Positions 12,000 to 22,870 of a stretch of DNA of 64,000 nt are shown piece after piece (position 1 is the stretch's first letter; each line of letters starts with the position of its first letter). The position numbers and the translations under genes are program-made. The notes under the pieces are model-generated. The model searched no databases. It had not been told where the DNA came from and worked only from the letters and a program-made list of their open reading frames with translations. The DNA lies in contig NC_092808.1 of the NCBI RefSeq assembly GCF_040954645.1, positions 83,336,889 through 83,400,888 of the forward strand, read 5' to 3'. Source of the stretch: Diabrotica undecimpunctata (lineage: Eukaryota > Arthropoda > Insecta > Coleoptera > Chrysomelidae).

Positions 12000-14850
12000 A
12001 GTGTTCTACATCTTCTTTTTTTTGATAGTTTAAGTTGAGTTTCTCTTCAAAACGTCTTTAATCGGAGCTAGATTAACACTATTTTTTTATTTACATCGCA
12101 TTAAGCTATGGGGTTACTATCGGCATATAAACATATACATGAGATAATTGACTTATAAATATTAAATTTTGTTAAGTATATTAATGTCTTTAAGCAATTT
12201 TACCAATTGTTAAATTTTACATTTTTCTTCTAAGATTACACTTGTTGATCCGATTGGTATGATGTGATTGGTATGTATTTGCAACTGGTATTTTGGACAA
12301 TCGACAAGGACATGCTCAACATTGAGTTAAACATTATAATTTTCACATAAAGTAGGATTAGTGTGGCCGATAATATGACCGTGGGTAAGTCGGGTAAGTC
12401 CTAGATAAAGTCGAGTAAGAACGACTTGATGAGCCCTGTTGGAAATTTGACATTTCGACGGTTTTACATGTTTTTACTTCGCGAATTTTGTAGTTGAACT
12501 GTTCCACTGGTTTTGCTACAAGTTTTTAACCTACACTTTAACAAATAATTTTATGTAATTTAGCATTACATTTCTCACTTCACTCGCGGTTTCACTGTTT
12601 CTTGCTTGTAGGGCAATACGGTCCACTTCTTCGTTCCCTTGAAGTCCAATGTGTGACCCATAGAAATTGTACACAGTATGGTTGCTGTTTTGTATGGTAA
12701 CTAGTTCTTTTTAATTAGAAGAGCAATTGGATGTGCTGAGTAAAGCTTGTTAAATGGTATTGATGCAACTGAAGGAATCGGTAATTATTAGAGCTTTGGA
12801 TATATTAGCGAAGTTAGTATGAGTAAGAGCTTGGTAGATGGCATATAGCTATCCGGTATATATGCCGTTTAATGATGGTAGTTTGTACTCAAGTGTAATA
12901 TTTAAAGTAAAAATAGCTGTCACAACTCCGGTAGATAAAGAACTGCCTTTGGGGGAACCTAAATACAGCACACAATAATGCATTGGGAAGCTTTAACTGA
13001 GACGGCTGCAACTTCGATATCTGTTTTAAGAGGAATTGTTTGAGCTTCAAGGGTGGTATTAACATAAATAACCACTCCACCACTTGCTTTATCCTAATTG
13101 TTTCTATTTTTATAAAAAGTTGGAAAGTTATTAAATGTATGATATGGTCGTCTTTAAAATTTGTTTTTTTAAATACAAATAATAACAGGTGAAAGATCAT
13201 AAATTAAAATTTCTAGAATATCAAAATGTTTAGAAAACCCGTTTATATTCCATTGTAATAAATTAAATGTTTATTTTGTTTTTATTTAAATGTTCATGCC
13301 TCAAGGAAACAGAACAAGAGGAAGGCCCTGTAAAAGATAGATAGACGACGTAGAGAGGGATCTTAAAATCATGAATATCAGGCAGTGGCGAAGGAAAGTA
13401 TCCGACAGGGCAGAATGGAAGAACATTGTTAAGCAGGCCTCACAAAGGGTTGTAGCGCCATTTAAGTTTTCTGAGTTGTTTCGTCAGTTTCTTTTTTAAC
13501 TTTGTACATTTCAATTTTAGTGGACGCTAGGACATACACGAATGGATTTTGGATAAAAGTTGTATAAATGGTTGAGTGTCTGAGGTATATTTATTTGTAA
13601 TACTGCTAACATGTTTAGTTCCTTAAAAGTTTTCAAATAAATCAACTGTTTCTTTGAAGGTTAGTATTGGTTATTTAGAATCGAATAATTGTTTAATTGG
13701 TTACATTAGGGTTTCTAAAGACACTGTCTATATTTTTGTTTTTATTATTTTTTGTTTTTGGGTTGGCTTTAAAAATAAATACATTGTCACTAGCTTTTGT
13801 CTCAATGTAGGGTGTTATGGTTTCAGATATGGTTTGTTTGGAGGATGATTTTGATGTATTTTCATCGCTGGATATGCTGAATTCTTGTAGAGCCGGACTA
13901 ATTTTCATTAAGAGAGCTAGAATTATTGTGTAGACTGGAAGATGAAGACTGTTTAGTAATGCTTGTGTGGGATGATATGGTTGGTGAAGTAGATATATTT
14001 GTTTTAGATAGTACTGATATTGCATTCCCTGTATAGATGTATCGTGTGTTATTAAATGGGTTATAGATGATGTTTTTAAAGATGACGTTAAGGTATTTGA
14101 TGTATTTGTAGAGGTATTCGTTGTTGAAGGTGTCATAGCAGTCGTTGCTGTTGAAGATACTGTAGTAGATTCATTTCTGTTTGAAGATGTGGTAGTTGGG
14201 ACAGCTGTGTCTGAGTTATTTACAGTTACTGGGTAATTACTGGAAATGCGGCCATGTTGTTTGCAGTGAAAGCATACATTGTCTAGCGTTAAGAAAATTG
14301 ATTTTTAATGTCATCCTACGTTATAACAATGGATCGGAAATTAGGATTGTGGGTAAAGATATGTAAATATGTCCACGAAAACCTAGTACATGTTTTTATT
14401 TTCAATTGGTGGTTCCTATTCGCAAAAATGATTTTAATAAAGTTAGTTTTAGCCCTACAGGTACAAGTTTTTTCTCTTTTATCTTATGCACGATAGTGGA
14501 AGATATATTGAATACTAAGAGTCTTTCACTTGGAGTAATTAGTCTACGGACTTAAATTTGTATATTGTTTATAGTGATGAAACCTTTATTGTTTGAAAAA
14601 AATTCATCTACGATTTGGTTGCTTGAGGAATAAATACATATATGGTTGTTGGTGATTCTTGATAAAAAAGAATATGTTTTGCACTAACTAAAGTGCATAT
14701 CGATAACAAATATTCTTTCTTTTGAAATTATTGAGTGAATTGAAAACTATTGCTTGTAGCTTGGATGGATAGATTGGTTCTTGTTGTTATACCAACTGCA
14801 GCTGAGTTAGATAGAGGTGATTGTGAAGTAAATTATCTTAATCAACGTTA
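12000..14850 (-). mobile_element. I-type LINE: ORF1, endonuclease and RNase H, RT deleted
   Basis: Read on the minus strand. ORF1 (gag-like) runs from about 14,840 to 13,690: 'VRRLITPSERLLVFNISSTI', 'LLKSFLRIGTT', a zinc knuckle 'CFHCKQHGRISSNYP' whose last Cys is changed, and a Ser/Thr-rich tail (14,136-13,693). ORF2 begins at about 13,262 with endonuclease text 'FNLLQWNINGFSKHFDILEILIYDLSPVIICI' and 'SGGVVIYVNTTLEAQTIPLKTDIEVAAVSVKAS'. At about 12,895 it passes directly into RNase H ('LYAIYQALTHTNFANISKALIITDSFSCINTI', '..YGSHIGLQGNEEVDRIALQARNSETA'). The C-terminal region follows: 'NRAHQVVLTRLYLGLTRLTHGHIIGHTNPTLCENYNV', 'LNVEHVLVDCPKYQ' and 'LVKLLKDINILNKI' with a stop near 12,150. The whole RT is absent. 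A family C LINE fragment lies between ORF1 and ORF2. The 3' boundary is approximate. Confidence 0.82.
13295..13470 (+). mobile_element. Family C LINE 3' end nested in the I-type LINE
   Basis: The plus strand encodes 'PQGNRTRGRPCKR*IDDVERDLKIMNIRQWRRKVSDRAEWKNIVKQASQRVVAPFK', the extreme C-terminus of a family C-like LINE (compare 'RPRTRFLDNIDEDMRNMEIRAWRRKAMDRDDWRKI' on the minus strand near 15.5 kb). One in-frame stop. It lies between ORF1 and ORF2 of a minus-strand I-type LINE, so it is a 5'-truncated insertion. No clear target duplication could be fixed by eye. Confidence 0.75.
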
Positions 14851-15414
14851 TTCTTAGTAAGATAAAATTCCATTTTATTTCCATTTGACTATCCTAAATA
14901 TGGACCGGTCCCACTTCAGATTTTGGTAATTACCTTTGATGATAAGAACTGGTGTCGATAAATGTCTGGTATAATTTATGTACTGTGTTTATAAGATACT
15001 GTGATCACGAATTACTTTATTAATAATAAAATATGTACTCACAGATCTAATTTCATCGATGCACAATGAACTAAAACTATAACACTGTACGATGGTGCAG
15101 TGTACAAATTTTACGATTTTTATTACTATGTAAATTGCACAATTTGTCAGGCACATTTGTCGATCAAAAAGCGTCTTAGCTTATTCGATATCGGCGCCGG
15201 ACCAGATAAACGATCTGTTTTTGCTTTTTTGTGTCTGCTAAATGATTGTAACGAATACAGTGCAGTAAACATAGTCACTAAGATTAGCATGATTGGTACA
15301 ATAAACCCCAGCTAAACAGAGAATCCCTAGTAGAACCATCACCTCAGTGGCATCTGTTACTCGTGCAACTCTTGATGGAGAATAATTACCTTAGAAAAGG
15401 GACATACATATTTG

Positions 15415-15430
15415 TATTATTTACGATTAT
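15415..15430. repeat. Target-site duplication, copy 1
   Basis: TATTATTTACGATTAT, identical to 17,157-17,172, lies at the 3' boundary of the nested family C LINE. Confidence 0.92.
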
Positions 15431-17156
15431 CATCATCATCATTTTGGCTTTACAACCCTGTGTGGGTCCTAGCCTCTCCAAGAATTTTTCTCCAGTCGTC
15501 CCTATCCATCGCCTTCCTCCGCCAAGCACGTATTTCCATATTTCTCATGTCTTCATCGATGTTATCTAGGAATCTTGTTCTGGGTCTTCCTCTTCTTCTT
15601 TGACCAATAGGTCTATCAAGGAGCGTTTTTCTAGCTGGGTCGGTTTACTCCATCCGCATTACATGGCCTACCCACCTCAGACGTCCTATCTTTATGTGTT
15701 TTACGATATTTGGTTCCTGGTATATCCTATAGAGTTCGCCTTAGTATTTTTCTTTCGAAACATCCTAACATGCTTTCATTGTTTTTTGTTAAAGTCCAGG
15801 TTTCTGAACCATATGTTAGGACTGGGCGTATTATTGTTTTGTAGAGTTTTACTTTTGTATTTCTTGATATAACTGTAGATTTAAAAAGGAGATTAAGCCC
15901 AAAATAGCATCTATTAGCCGTGCAAATTCTGCGGTTTATCTCTGCGGTAGTGTCATTTTCAGTATTGACGAGCGTTCCCAGGTATACAAATTCGTTAACT
16001 GCTTCGATGACGTCATTTTCTATAACAAGTGGCCGTAGTGTTTGTGGTTGCGTACCTATTTTCATGTATTTTGTTTTATTGGTGTTTCTTATTAAACCCA
16101 TTTTTGTAGCCGCTTCCTTTAATGCTACGTACGCCTCTCGTGCTGCGTTTTCCGTTCTCCCAACAATATTGATATCATCAGCATATGCTAAAATTTGCAC
16201 AGATTTGTTATATATTGAACCGGTAGTTGTGATTTGTGACGTACGTATTTCTTTTTCCAGAGCTAGATTGAATAGTATACAGGAGAGTGGGTCTCCCTGA
16301 CGTAGCCCGTTATTTGTTTTAAAAGATTCAGAGAGTTTCCCCTGGATTCGTACTTTGCATTCAACTTTTTCAAGGGTCAGTTTGGTTAAACTTACCAACT
16401 GATTTGGTACTCCTAGGTCTATCATTGCTCTAAACAATTCTCTTCTATTTACAGAGTCGTAGGCTGCCTTGTAGTCTATAAATATGTGGTGTGTGTCTAC
16501 ACCGTATTCCAGTGTTTTCTCTAGAATTTGTCTTAGAGTTGAAATCTGATGAATTGTTGATTTACCACCTCTGAAACCAGCCTGGTATTGTCCTATTATT
16601 CGCTCTGCATATGGTGCCATACGATGGCATAGTATATTGGAGAATATTTTATACGCTGCATTTAGGAGCGTAATTCCTCGATGGTTAGAGCATTCAAAGA
16701 TATCTCCCTTTTTGTGTATGGTGCAAAGTATTCCAATATTTCAATCATTGGAAAGGGACTTCTGTATCCATATTTCTTTTATAAGCTGCTGTAGCGCTAT
16801 TATGATATCGTGGCCACCTTCTTTATATAATTCCGCTGGGAGATTATCTATTCCGGGTGATTTGTTTCTGGCTAGTTTGTTTACAGCGTCTTTAACTTCC
16901 AGGATCGTTGGTGGATCCTCCTCCCTCTCGTCTGCTCCGCTTACCTCGCAGTTTTCGTCTTCCGGGTTTTCTTCTTCCTCTATATTAAGTATCTGGTTAA
17001 AATATTTTGTCCATCGGTTTAGTACGTCTGTTCTTGTTGTTAAGAGATCGCCATTTAAACTTCTACATTGATTTGTGTTTGCCTTAAATTCTTTTCTGTT
17101 GATGTTAACTTTCTTATAGAATGTTCTGAATTCTTTCTCTCTGTTGAGGTTTACTA
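15431..17156 (-). mobile_element. Family C LINE (1.73 kb, 5'-truncated) inside piggyBac
   Basis: On the minus strand, linker text ('FYKKVNINRKEFKANTNQCRSLNGDLLTTRTDVLNRWTKYFNQIL', 'DAVNKLARNKSPGIDNLPAELYKEGG') leads after one stop at about 16,740 into a 297-codon RT segment (16,620-15,727). This has 'GQYQAGFRGGKSTIHQI', 'HHIFIDYKAAYDSVNR', 'NNGLRQGDPLSCILFNLALE', the catalytic YADD in 'QILAYADDINIVGRTE', and 'FVYLGTLVNTENDTTAEINRRI' with 'LTYGSETWTLT'. The C-terminal 'HIKIGRLRWVGHVMRM' and 'RRRGRPRTRFLDN' are frameshifted. It ends in GATGATGATGAT (ATCATCATC at 15,428-15,439 on plus). The endonuclease is missing at the 5' end. A 16-bp direct repeat, TATTATTTACGATTAT, flanks it at 15,415-15,430 and 17,157-17,172. 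Confidence 0.92.
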
Positions 17157-17172
17157 TATTATTTACGATTAT
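17157..17172. repeat. Target-site duplication, copy 2
   Basis: TATTATTTACGATTAT, identical to 15,415-15,430, lies at the 5' (truncated) boundary of the nested family C LINE inside piggyBac coding sequence. Confidence 0.92.
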
Positions 17173-17899
17173 AGTATCAGTAAATAAACAATTCCAAACT
17201 CCTAGAATATCTTTCATATTTTTAACTGGTCTTGGAACACCTGGATATTCGACTAAAATATTATGCTTATCTAGCTCTTTTGGTCCCCTTCATGTTCCTA
17301 TATAGCTTTAACTTTATCAATGTCACTCTCGGCTATGAAATTATCTTTACCGATTGAATCACTATCCATAATCATACTTACAAATTCTTCGACATCTTCG
17401 GGATTATCGAAGTTAAAACAATTTGTTCTAGTAGCGTTATTGTGGCTATTACAGGCTTGTGTAATATAAACTTATAACTTTTAAATCAGATTTTTGTAAT
17501 TATTTCATTAAACATAGAAAACAAGTTAAATTTACAATATACCCCTAATAGAGTATGTACATCTCGTTTTAAACAATAAAAGTATAACAACTTACATAAA
17601 TGGTCGCGAATGTTTACCAAATACGATAAAATTTATAAATAATTGAATAAACTGACCTTAAGCTACAAAAGTTCACAATGAACTAGAATTACTTAAACAG
17701 ACAAATAGATAAAAACACGCGCCCCTACTTAATCAAATTTACAAATAGGTAAGTGGATCTCTAGGTGTCTTTATACGAATAAGTGCTCCTCTCGCGAGGT
17801 TAATATATTGAAATAATATATTTCATGTTTATATGGCCGTTTTTAACAGTTTCAAAACATGACTTAATGATTAATGCTTTGTATTCACTGCAATCTTAT

Positions 17900-18190
17900 A
17901 ACGCAAAAGGTGGAGACTAACCATTATTTCGGTATATGTCCTGTTTTATATATTGTGTTAAACAAGTAGTCCATAATGTATAAGGTTTCATAATTTATGC
18001 ATTTTAAGCTTTCTACTAGGATTTGGTCTGGATCTACTGCTTTGCCTTTTTGCTGTTTTTAATGCCATTTCAATTTTTTCTTTTAATATCTTTAAAACCA
18101 CACCAACCATACTTAAATGCAATATGTAACACTCGAGTGATTCCTGCAGACTGGCTAAGTCCATCTTTGTCACAATACCTTAAAAACACA
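17900..18190 (-). mobile_element. LINE linker/RT-start fragment
   Basis: The minus strand reads 'LKEKIEMALKTAKRQ', then in another frame 'KKAKAVDPDQILVESLKCINYETLYIMDYLFNTIYKTGHIPK.WLVSTF'. This is the region just before the RT fingers in family B-like LINEs. About 90 codons remain, with one frameshift and a stop. Confidence 0.7.
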
Positions 18191-18224
18191 ATGCTAGAGA
18201 ATGCTTAGAATATTAATTAATTTA

Positions 18225-18525
18225 CCTACTGAGCCACACTCTTTAGATTTTTCTAAGAATACTCCACAACAGAATTAGGTGCAAATGCGAAGAAGAGTTA
18301 GAAGATACCCAGTTTGGTTGAAATTCTATGGGAGCTAGGAGGGCACTTTTTGCGCTAAATACCTTATTACAAGAATGTCGTGATCAAAGAAACAATGTAT
18401 TTACATTCTTCGTGAACTTCGAAAAGGCACTCAATAAAGCACAGTATATAAAATTGTTGCAGATGCTAAAAAATATTGAAATAGATGACACAGATATTCG
18501 TGTCAATAAAATATGTACTGGAATC
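18225..18525 (+). mobile_element. Family B LINE RT fragment (N-terminal part)
   Basis: The plus strand carries 'HNRIRCKCEEELEDTQFG' and 'MGARRALFALNTLLQECRDQRNNVFTFFVNFEKALNKAQYIKLLQMLKNIEIDDTDIRV'. This matches the RT segment around the first catalytic Asp, but that Asp position reads Asn-Phe-Glu-Lys ('FFVNFEKALNK' against the usual 'CFIDYxKAFDK'). It is probably the 5' part of the copy whose 3' part is at 18,950-19,520. Confidence 0.75.
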
Positions 18526-18605
18526 AAATTACTATTTAACTTAAACATATTTTTGTACATCTGTTTTATGATTGTTTTTATGTTTACATCTTTCTTTTAT
18601 TTATG

Positions 18606-18830
18606 TTAAAATTTACACCGACATCCATTGTTTCTTTTGTATCTGGTTGTTCTCAGAATTTCTTTTTGACTTTTGTCTATTTTTGTCTTTATTATTAACC
18701 ATTTTGTATCTGTTTCAGTATTTTGCAGAATTTGTGCTTTAACACTAAATAATTGATTATTGATTTCATCTGTTAAGCGTTGTCTTAGGAGTCGGTTCCT
18801 TAATTTACTTGTAGCCATGGGTGCATGTGT
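18606..18830 (-). mobile_element. Inverted LINE linker fragment within a family B copy
   Basis: The minus strand encodes 'MATSKLRNRLLRQRLTDEINNQLFSVKAQILQNTETDTKWLIIKTKIDKSQKEILRTTRYKRNN'. This resembles the segment between endonuclease and RT in RTE-like LINEs (pattern 'W..IK..I..AAxExLGYKxRN'). It sits inverted between two plus-strand family B pieces, suggesting an insertion or inversion. Confidence 0.6.
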
Positions 18831-18949
18831 TGTTCTTTATTTTATTATTTTAATTTTTTGACTAATTTTTTTCACTCCTGGGTAGTGATATGATCCTATA
18901 CTGGTAATCTGAGATGTCTTCGCTGAAATATTTGCGTTCCTGTATCTTT

Positions 18950-19520
18950 TTCTTGATCACACAAACGATTACTCCAAAGAAATCAAAGTTCGAATAGAAA
19001 AAGCACGTACAAACTTCAATAAAATGAGAAAGGTACTTTGTGCAACAGAACTAAAATTGGACTTAAGAGTTAGGCTGGCAAGGTGGTATATTTTCTCGAC
19101 TTTGCTTTATGGGATAGAAGCATGGACACTTAACGCGTCGACTGCTAAAAAGTTGGAAGCATTTGAAATGTGGGTGTATAGAAGAATCTTGAAGATATCA
19201 TGGACCGAGCATGTAACAAACAACGAAATCATGAGAAGAATCAACAAAAGAATGAAAGTATTGGAAACCATCAAGACACGAAAGCTGCAATACCTGGGGC
19301 ATGTTATGCGTAATGAGAGATACAACCTACTTCAATTGATTATAAAAGGGAAAATCCAGGACAAGAGAAGTGTAGGAAGAAGAAGAATCTCATGGTTGCG
19401 TAACTTGAGGGAATGGTATGAATGCACATCAATTGAACTATTCAGAGCAGCAGCATCTAAGATCAGAATAGCCATGATGATTGCCAACCTCCGTCGCGGA
19501 GATGGCACGTGAAGAAGAAG
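18950..19520 (+). mobile_element. Family B LINE 3' end
   Basis: A long open frame reads 'DYSKEIKVRIEKARTNFNKMRKVLCATELKLDLRVRLARWYIFSTLLYGIEAWTLNASTAKKLEAFEMWVYRRILKISWTEHVTNNEIMRRINKRMKVLETIKTRKLQYLGHVMRNERYNLLQLIIKGKIQ' and ends 'IRIAMMIANLRRGDGT' at a TGA, followed by GAAGAAGAAG. It is the RT thumb plus C-terminal region and is well preserved compared with its neighbours. Confidence 0.88.
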
Positions 19521-19529
19521 ATCTTTTTC

Positions 19530-21180
19530 TTACTAGTACATATGTAGTATTTTAGACAACACTTTTAGAAACGCGATTGTCTTTGTTTATTTAAATTAAT
19601 TAACTCTAAAACATCTTGGAAAATATGTGGAGACGTCTTGTTGGTCTTCGTATTTGAGTTATTTTTTTTTCATATAACTAATATAATTTATGTAAGTATT
19701 TAAAAGCTTTTTACTTTTTTACTTTAGCTCCATAGGCAAAATATAGAATATATACTACGTATGTATCATATTTATTTTATTATTATTACATACTTATTTT
19801 ATTCATACAGATTAGTATACGGTAAGGACGTAATGGTTTACATTAATTCAATATTTTTGTAACTAAAAATATTTTGACGAAATCCTCGAACATGTCGATT
19901 TATATTTTGGATTACCCAATGGCTTGTATAATTGGAAATACTGATGACATCACCATTTTTGTGTACGTAACTTCATCAATGTTTTTTTAAATGGAACGAT
20001 AATATTCTTGTTTCGTTTTTGAATTTTGCTTTAAAATACAATTTCAAAAATATATGACACTTATGCGAACCTTTACATCCTCACTGTATATATTAGTAAT
20101 ACAGTTAGAATCTAAAAAACAATCAATAATGATTTTATTGACACAATGTCCTGCATAAACAATAATTAAATTGACTTTGAGACCTTCGTATACATTTTAC
20201 GAATTTTAAAGCATTAAATTCGTTAATGTAAAACTGATAAATTTAAATACCTCCTGCTTCTTATTCACAGTTAATATCTGTCAACCTGATTTATGATCAT
20301 CTTTTGTTTTACTGAACACAATGCAACTTTGGTGAAACAGAATATTTACAATGTAATGTAATAATAAATCAAGGAGCAGTTCAGAAAATAGAACAACTGA
20401 CATGGAATAAAATTTATATAAAAGTATTTTTAACTTTTTTTGTTTAGTAAGTATTATTGTATAAATAGTTTGTTATATTTTTTATAGTCTATTTACTATT
20501 ATATTACTTAGTAAACAAACTATTTCATCAAAATTAATTGCATGTAGCAAAACAAAAACTGAAGCTATCAATCACGCTGGCAGATATATATGTGCTATAA
20601 ATAGTGGGAGGGCTGGCAATAAAATTTATTAATACATAATATTATAGCAAACTTTAGTATTATCGACTGGGAGAAAAAAGTTAGATAATAACCCACACTT
20701 TTTTAACCCATTTTGCACCTCAGGAAGAATTTTTTTCGTTAGATGTGATCGGTTCTAATCCGTTTTTACTCTTTTTCCAACCAAAATATAACGGATAATA
20801 ATTATTTAACAGCCAAACTTGTAGTAGTTCTTTTCATGATAGATCTTTCAAATCGATGAAATCTAATCTCGCTTAATGTAAATTTTTTTTGCTTTTTCTT
20901 TCTATATTTTTATCTATTTATGCTGAATACAGTTTTTTAATTAATTTGTTTTATTCTCAGTAATATTTGTTTTGTCACAAATTGAATTGTAAAAACAGCT
21001 AGCAATGTTTTTAATAATTCTACATTTAAAGATAAAATAATACTTTTATTTAATAAAAAGAATTGAGGTTGTCTTGAAACCCGTGAATATGTACAAAAAT
21101 GCAATAATTGGTTGCAATTTTTTAATTTTAACTAGTACTAGTAAAGAAATTAGTTTGAATTTTTACCACTTGATATTATA

Positions 21181-21183
<3 letters not shown>
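19530..21183. other. AT-rich spacer, no gene recognised
   Basis: About 1.65 kb with no recognisable coding or RNA feature. A loose inverted repeat (AATAGTTTGTTA near 20,465 and AACAAACTATTT near 20,512) is the only structure noted. Confidence 0.45.

Positions 21184-21249
<66 letters not shown>
21184..21249. repeat. (TA)n microsatellite
   Basis: A 66-bp TA tract immediately upstream of the truncated 5' end of a family A LINE. Confidence 0.96.
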
Positions 21250-21251
<2 letters not shown>

Positions 21252-22606
21252 ACTGGGACGAGAGTCTAGTAATACTCTTACACAAAAAAGGGGACAAATG
21301 TGAACTACCGAATTATAGACCTATATCGTTGCTCAGTCAAGTATACAAACTATTTATGAGAATTATTAACAACTGGTTAACCTACAAAATGGAAAATTAC
21401 CAACCGGTTGAACAGGCTGGCTTGCGCAAAGGATATGGTACATCAAATCATCTGCTGACAATGAAAACATTGATAGAGAAGGCAAATGAATACCAACTAC
21501 CCGTATTTCTTGCCTTAGTCGACTATAAAAAGGATTTGATAGTATCGAGATGTGGGCCATAGAACAAGCTATTAATAATTGTAGAATATATTGGAGATAT
21601 AGGCAACTAATACATAATATATGAAAATGCAACTATGATAGTACAACTAAGTAGACGAAAATACAAATCTCATCCCCAATAAGAGAGGGGTGAGACAAGG
21701 AGACAAGGAGACGTAATATCGCCAAAGCTTTCCAACCTAGCCCTAGAAGACGTCTTCAAAACTACAAATTGGTCAACCTATGGCATTAACGTTAATGGCA
21801 ATAAGTTAAACCACCTCAGATTCGCTGACGACATAGTGATTATAGCGAGCACATTCGAGGAACTGCAAATTATGATGGGGGAACTAGCAGCCAACTCCCA
21901 ATACGTCGGTTTAAAAATGAATATGAAAAAAAAAAAACAAAAGTAATGACAAACACAGATGACCCCAGACGTATAATTATAAATGGCAGTGAGATAGAAC
22001 AAATCCAGGAATATATCTACCTAGGCCAAATCCTCTGACTTGACAAAGAGAACCAAAGTGCAGAAATTACTAGAAGAGCAAGACTAGCATGGGCAGGATT
22101 TGGAAAACTTAGTTGGATACTTAAGAACCGCAAAATACCCAAATACTTGAGGAGCAAACTGTTCAACCAATGCATCCTTCCTATCATGACATATGAATGT
22201 CAAACCTGGACCCTAACCAAGGCAAACATGAATAAACTAGCCACAACAAAAAGAACAATGGAAAGAGCAATGTTAGATATACGACTGTCAGATAAAAAGA
22301 GGAACGACTGGGTAAGATCCAAAACAAAAGTCGAGGACATAGCAACACAAATTGCAAAACTTAAATGGAGCTTCGCGGCCCACACTGCTAGACAAAAAGA
22401 CCAACGTTGGAATACTACAATATAACATTGGAGAGCTTACGAAAATAAACGACCCAGAGGAAGACCACAGATGAGATGGGTTGATGATATTAAAAGAATA
22501 GCCGGAACAAATTGGAAATATGTTGCTCAGGATAGAGACCGATGAAAGGAGTTGGAAGAGGCCTATGTCCAAATATGAACGACAGAAGGCTAAGAAGAAG
22601 AAGAAG

Positions 22607-22610
<4 letters not shown>
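21250..22610 (+). mobile_element. Family A LINE, RT to 3' end, flanked by (TA)n on both sides
   Basis: The plus strand starts inside RT: 'DWDESLVILLHKKGDKCELPNYRPISLLSQVYKLFMRIINNWL', then 'VEQAGLRKGYGTSNHLLTMKTLIEKANEYQLPVFLALVDYKK', and 'VISPKLSNLALEDVF', with the catalytic box as FADD in 'NHLRFADDIVIIASTFEELQIMM'. It continues with 'EYIYLGQIL*LDKENQSAEITRRARLAW', 'LFNQCILPIMTYECQTWTLTKANMNKL' and 'RPRGRPQMRWVDDIKRIAGTNWKYVAQDR', ending in AAGAAGAAGAAGAAGA. Frameshifts near 21,530 and 21,930 and a stop near 22,037 inactivate it. Endonuclease is absent. The truncated 5' end abuts one (TA)n tract and the 3' tail abuts another. Confidence 0.88.

Positions 22611-22663
<53 letters not shown>
22609..22663. 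repeat. (TA)n microsatellite
   Basis: About 54 bp of TA directly after the GAAGAAGAAG tail of the family A LINE. Confidence 0.96.
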
Positions 22664-22665
<2 letters not shown>

Positions 22666-22667
22666 TC

Positions 22668-22735
22668 TTTACCCAGGTAAGTAGTTTACCCAGGTAAACC
22701 CAGGTTTACCCCTATAGTTTACCCAGGTAACTGTA
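22668..22735. repeat. Clustered TTTACCCAGGTAA repeats
   Basis: The motif TTTACCCAGGTAA appears three times intact, plus an overlapping partial copy, in under 70 bp. Each unit is itself nearly palindromic (TTACC/GGTAA). The function is unknown. The cluster opens the roughly 315-bp segment between two (TA)n tracts that also holds the hammerhead-like motif. Confidence 0.7.
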
Positions 22736-22870
22736 GCCTCCTCCGTGGTTGTTGTTAGTTGTTGCCCTGGAAACCATCAGGGTCTTCTAACTCTAATGCC
22801 ACAAATTGGTTGCATTGCTCCTGTAGTGATCCTTTCCCAAGTTAATATGCTCCTTTTCTAACTTGGCTGC

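Larger units (their letters stand above)
15040..17440 (-). mobile_element. piggyBac transposase 5' half, split by a LINE
   Basis: The minus strand upstream of the LINE (about 17,420-17,157) encodes an acidic N-terminus ('NPEDVEEFVSMIMDSDSIGKDNFIAESDIDKVKAI') and then 'HNILVEYPGVPRPVKNMKDILGVWNCLFTDTIIVNNIVN', which resembles the start of the piggyBac transposase domain. Beyond the LINE (15,430-15,040) the text resumes: 'NNTNMYV', 'RVTDATEVMVLLGILCLAGVYCTNHANLSD', 'FDRQMCLTNCAIYIV' and 'CSLCIDEIRS', the last near the first catalytic Asp region. Joining the two sides gives a continuous piggyBac-like order. There are frameshifts and no C-terminal half. Only a dead fragment remains. Confidence 0.78.

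Noticed and set aside
12889..13200. 103-codon minus-strand open frame
   Set aside because: The meaningful reading (LINE endonuclease) runs through other frames of the same strand; this frame itself is mostly incidental.
15100..15315. 71-codon plus-strand open frame
   Set aside because: It is antisense to the piggyBac transposase fragment on the minus strand, which has recognisable family text.
15920..17071. Plus-strand open frames of 126 and 144 codons
   Set aside because: They are shadows of the minus-strand family C LINE RT, whose catalytic motifs are clear.
19943..19960. CTGATGA as a third hammerhead core
   Set aside because: No GAAA at a suitable distance and no stem II or stem I pairing.
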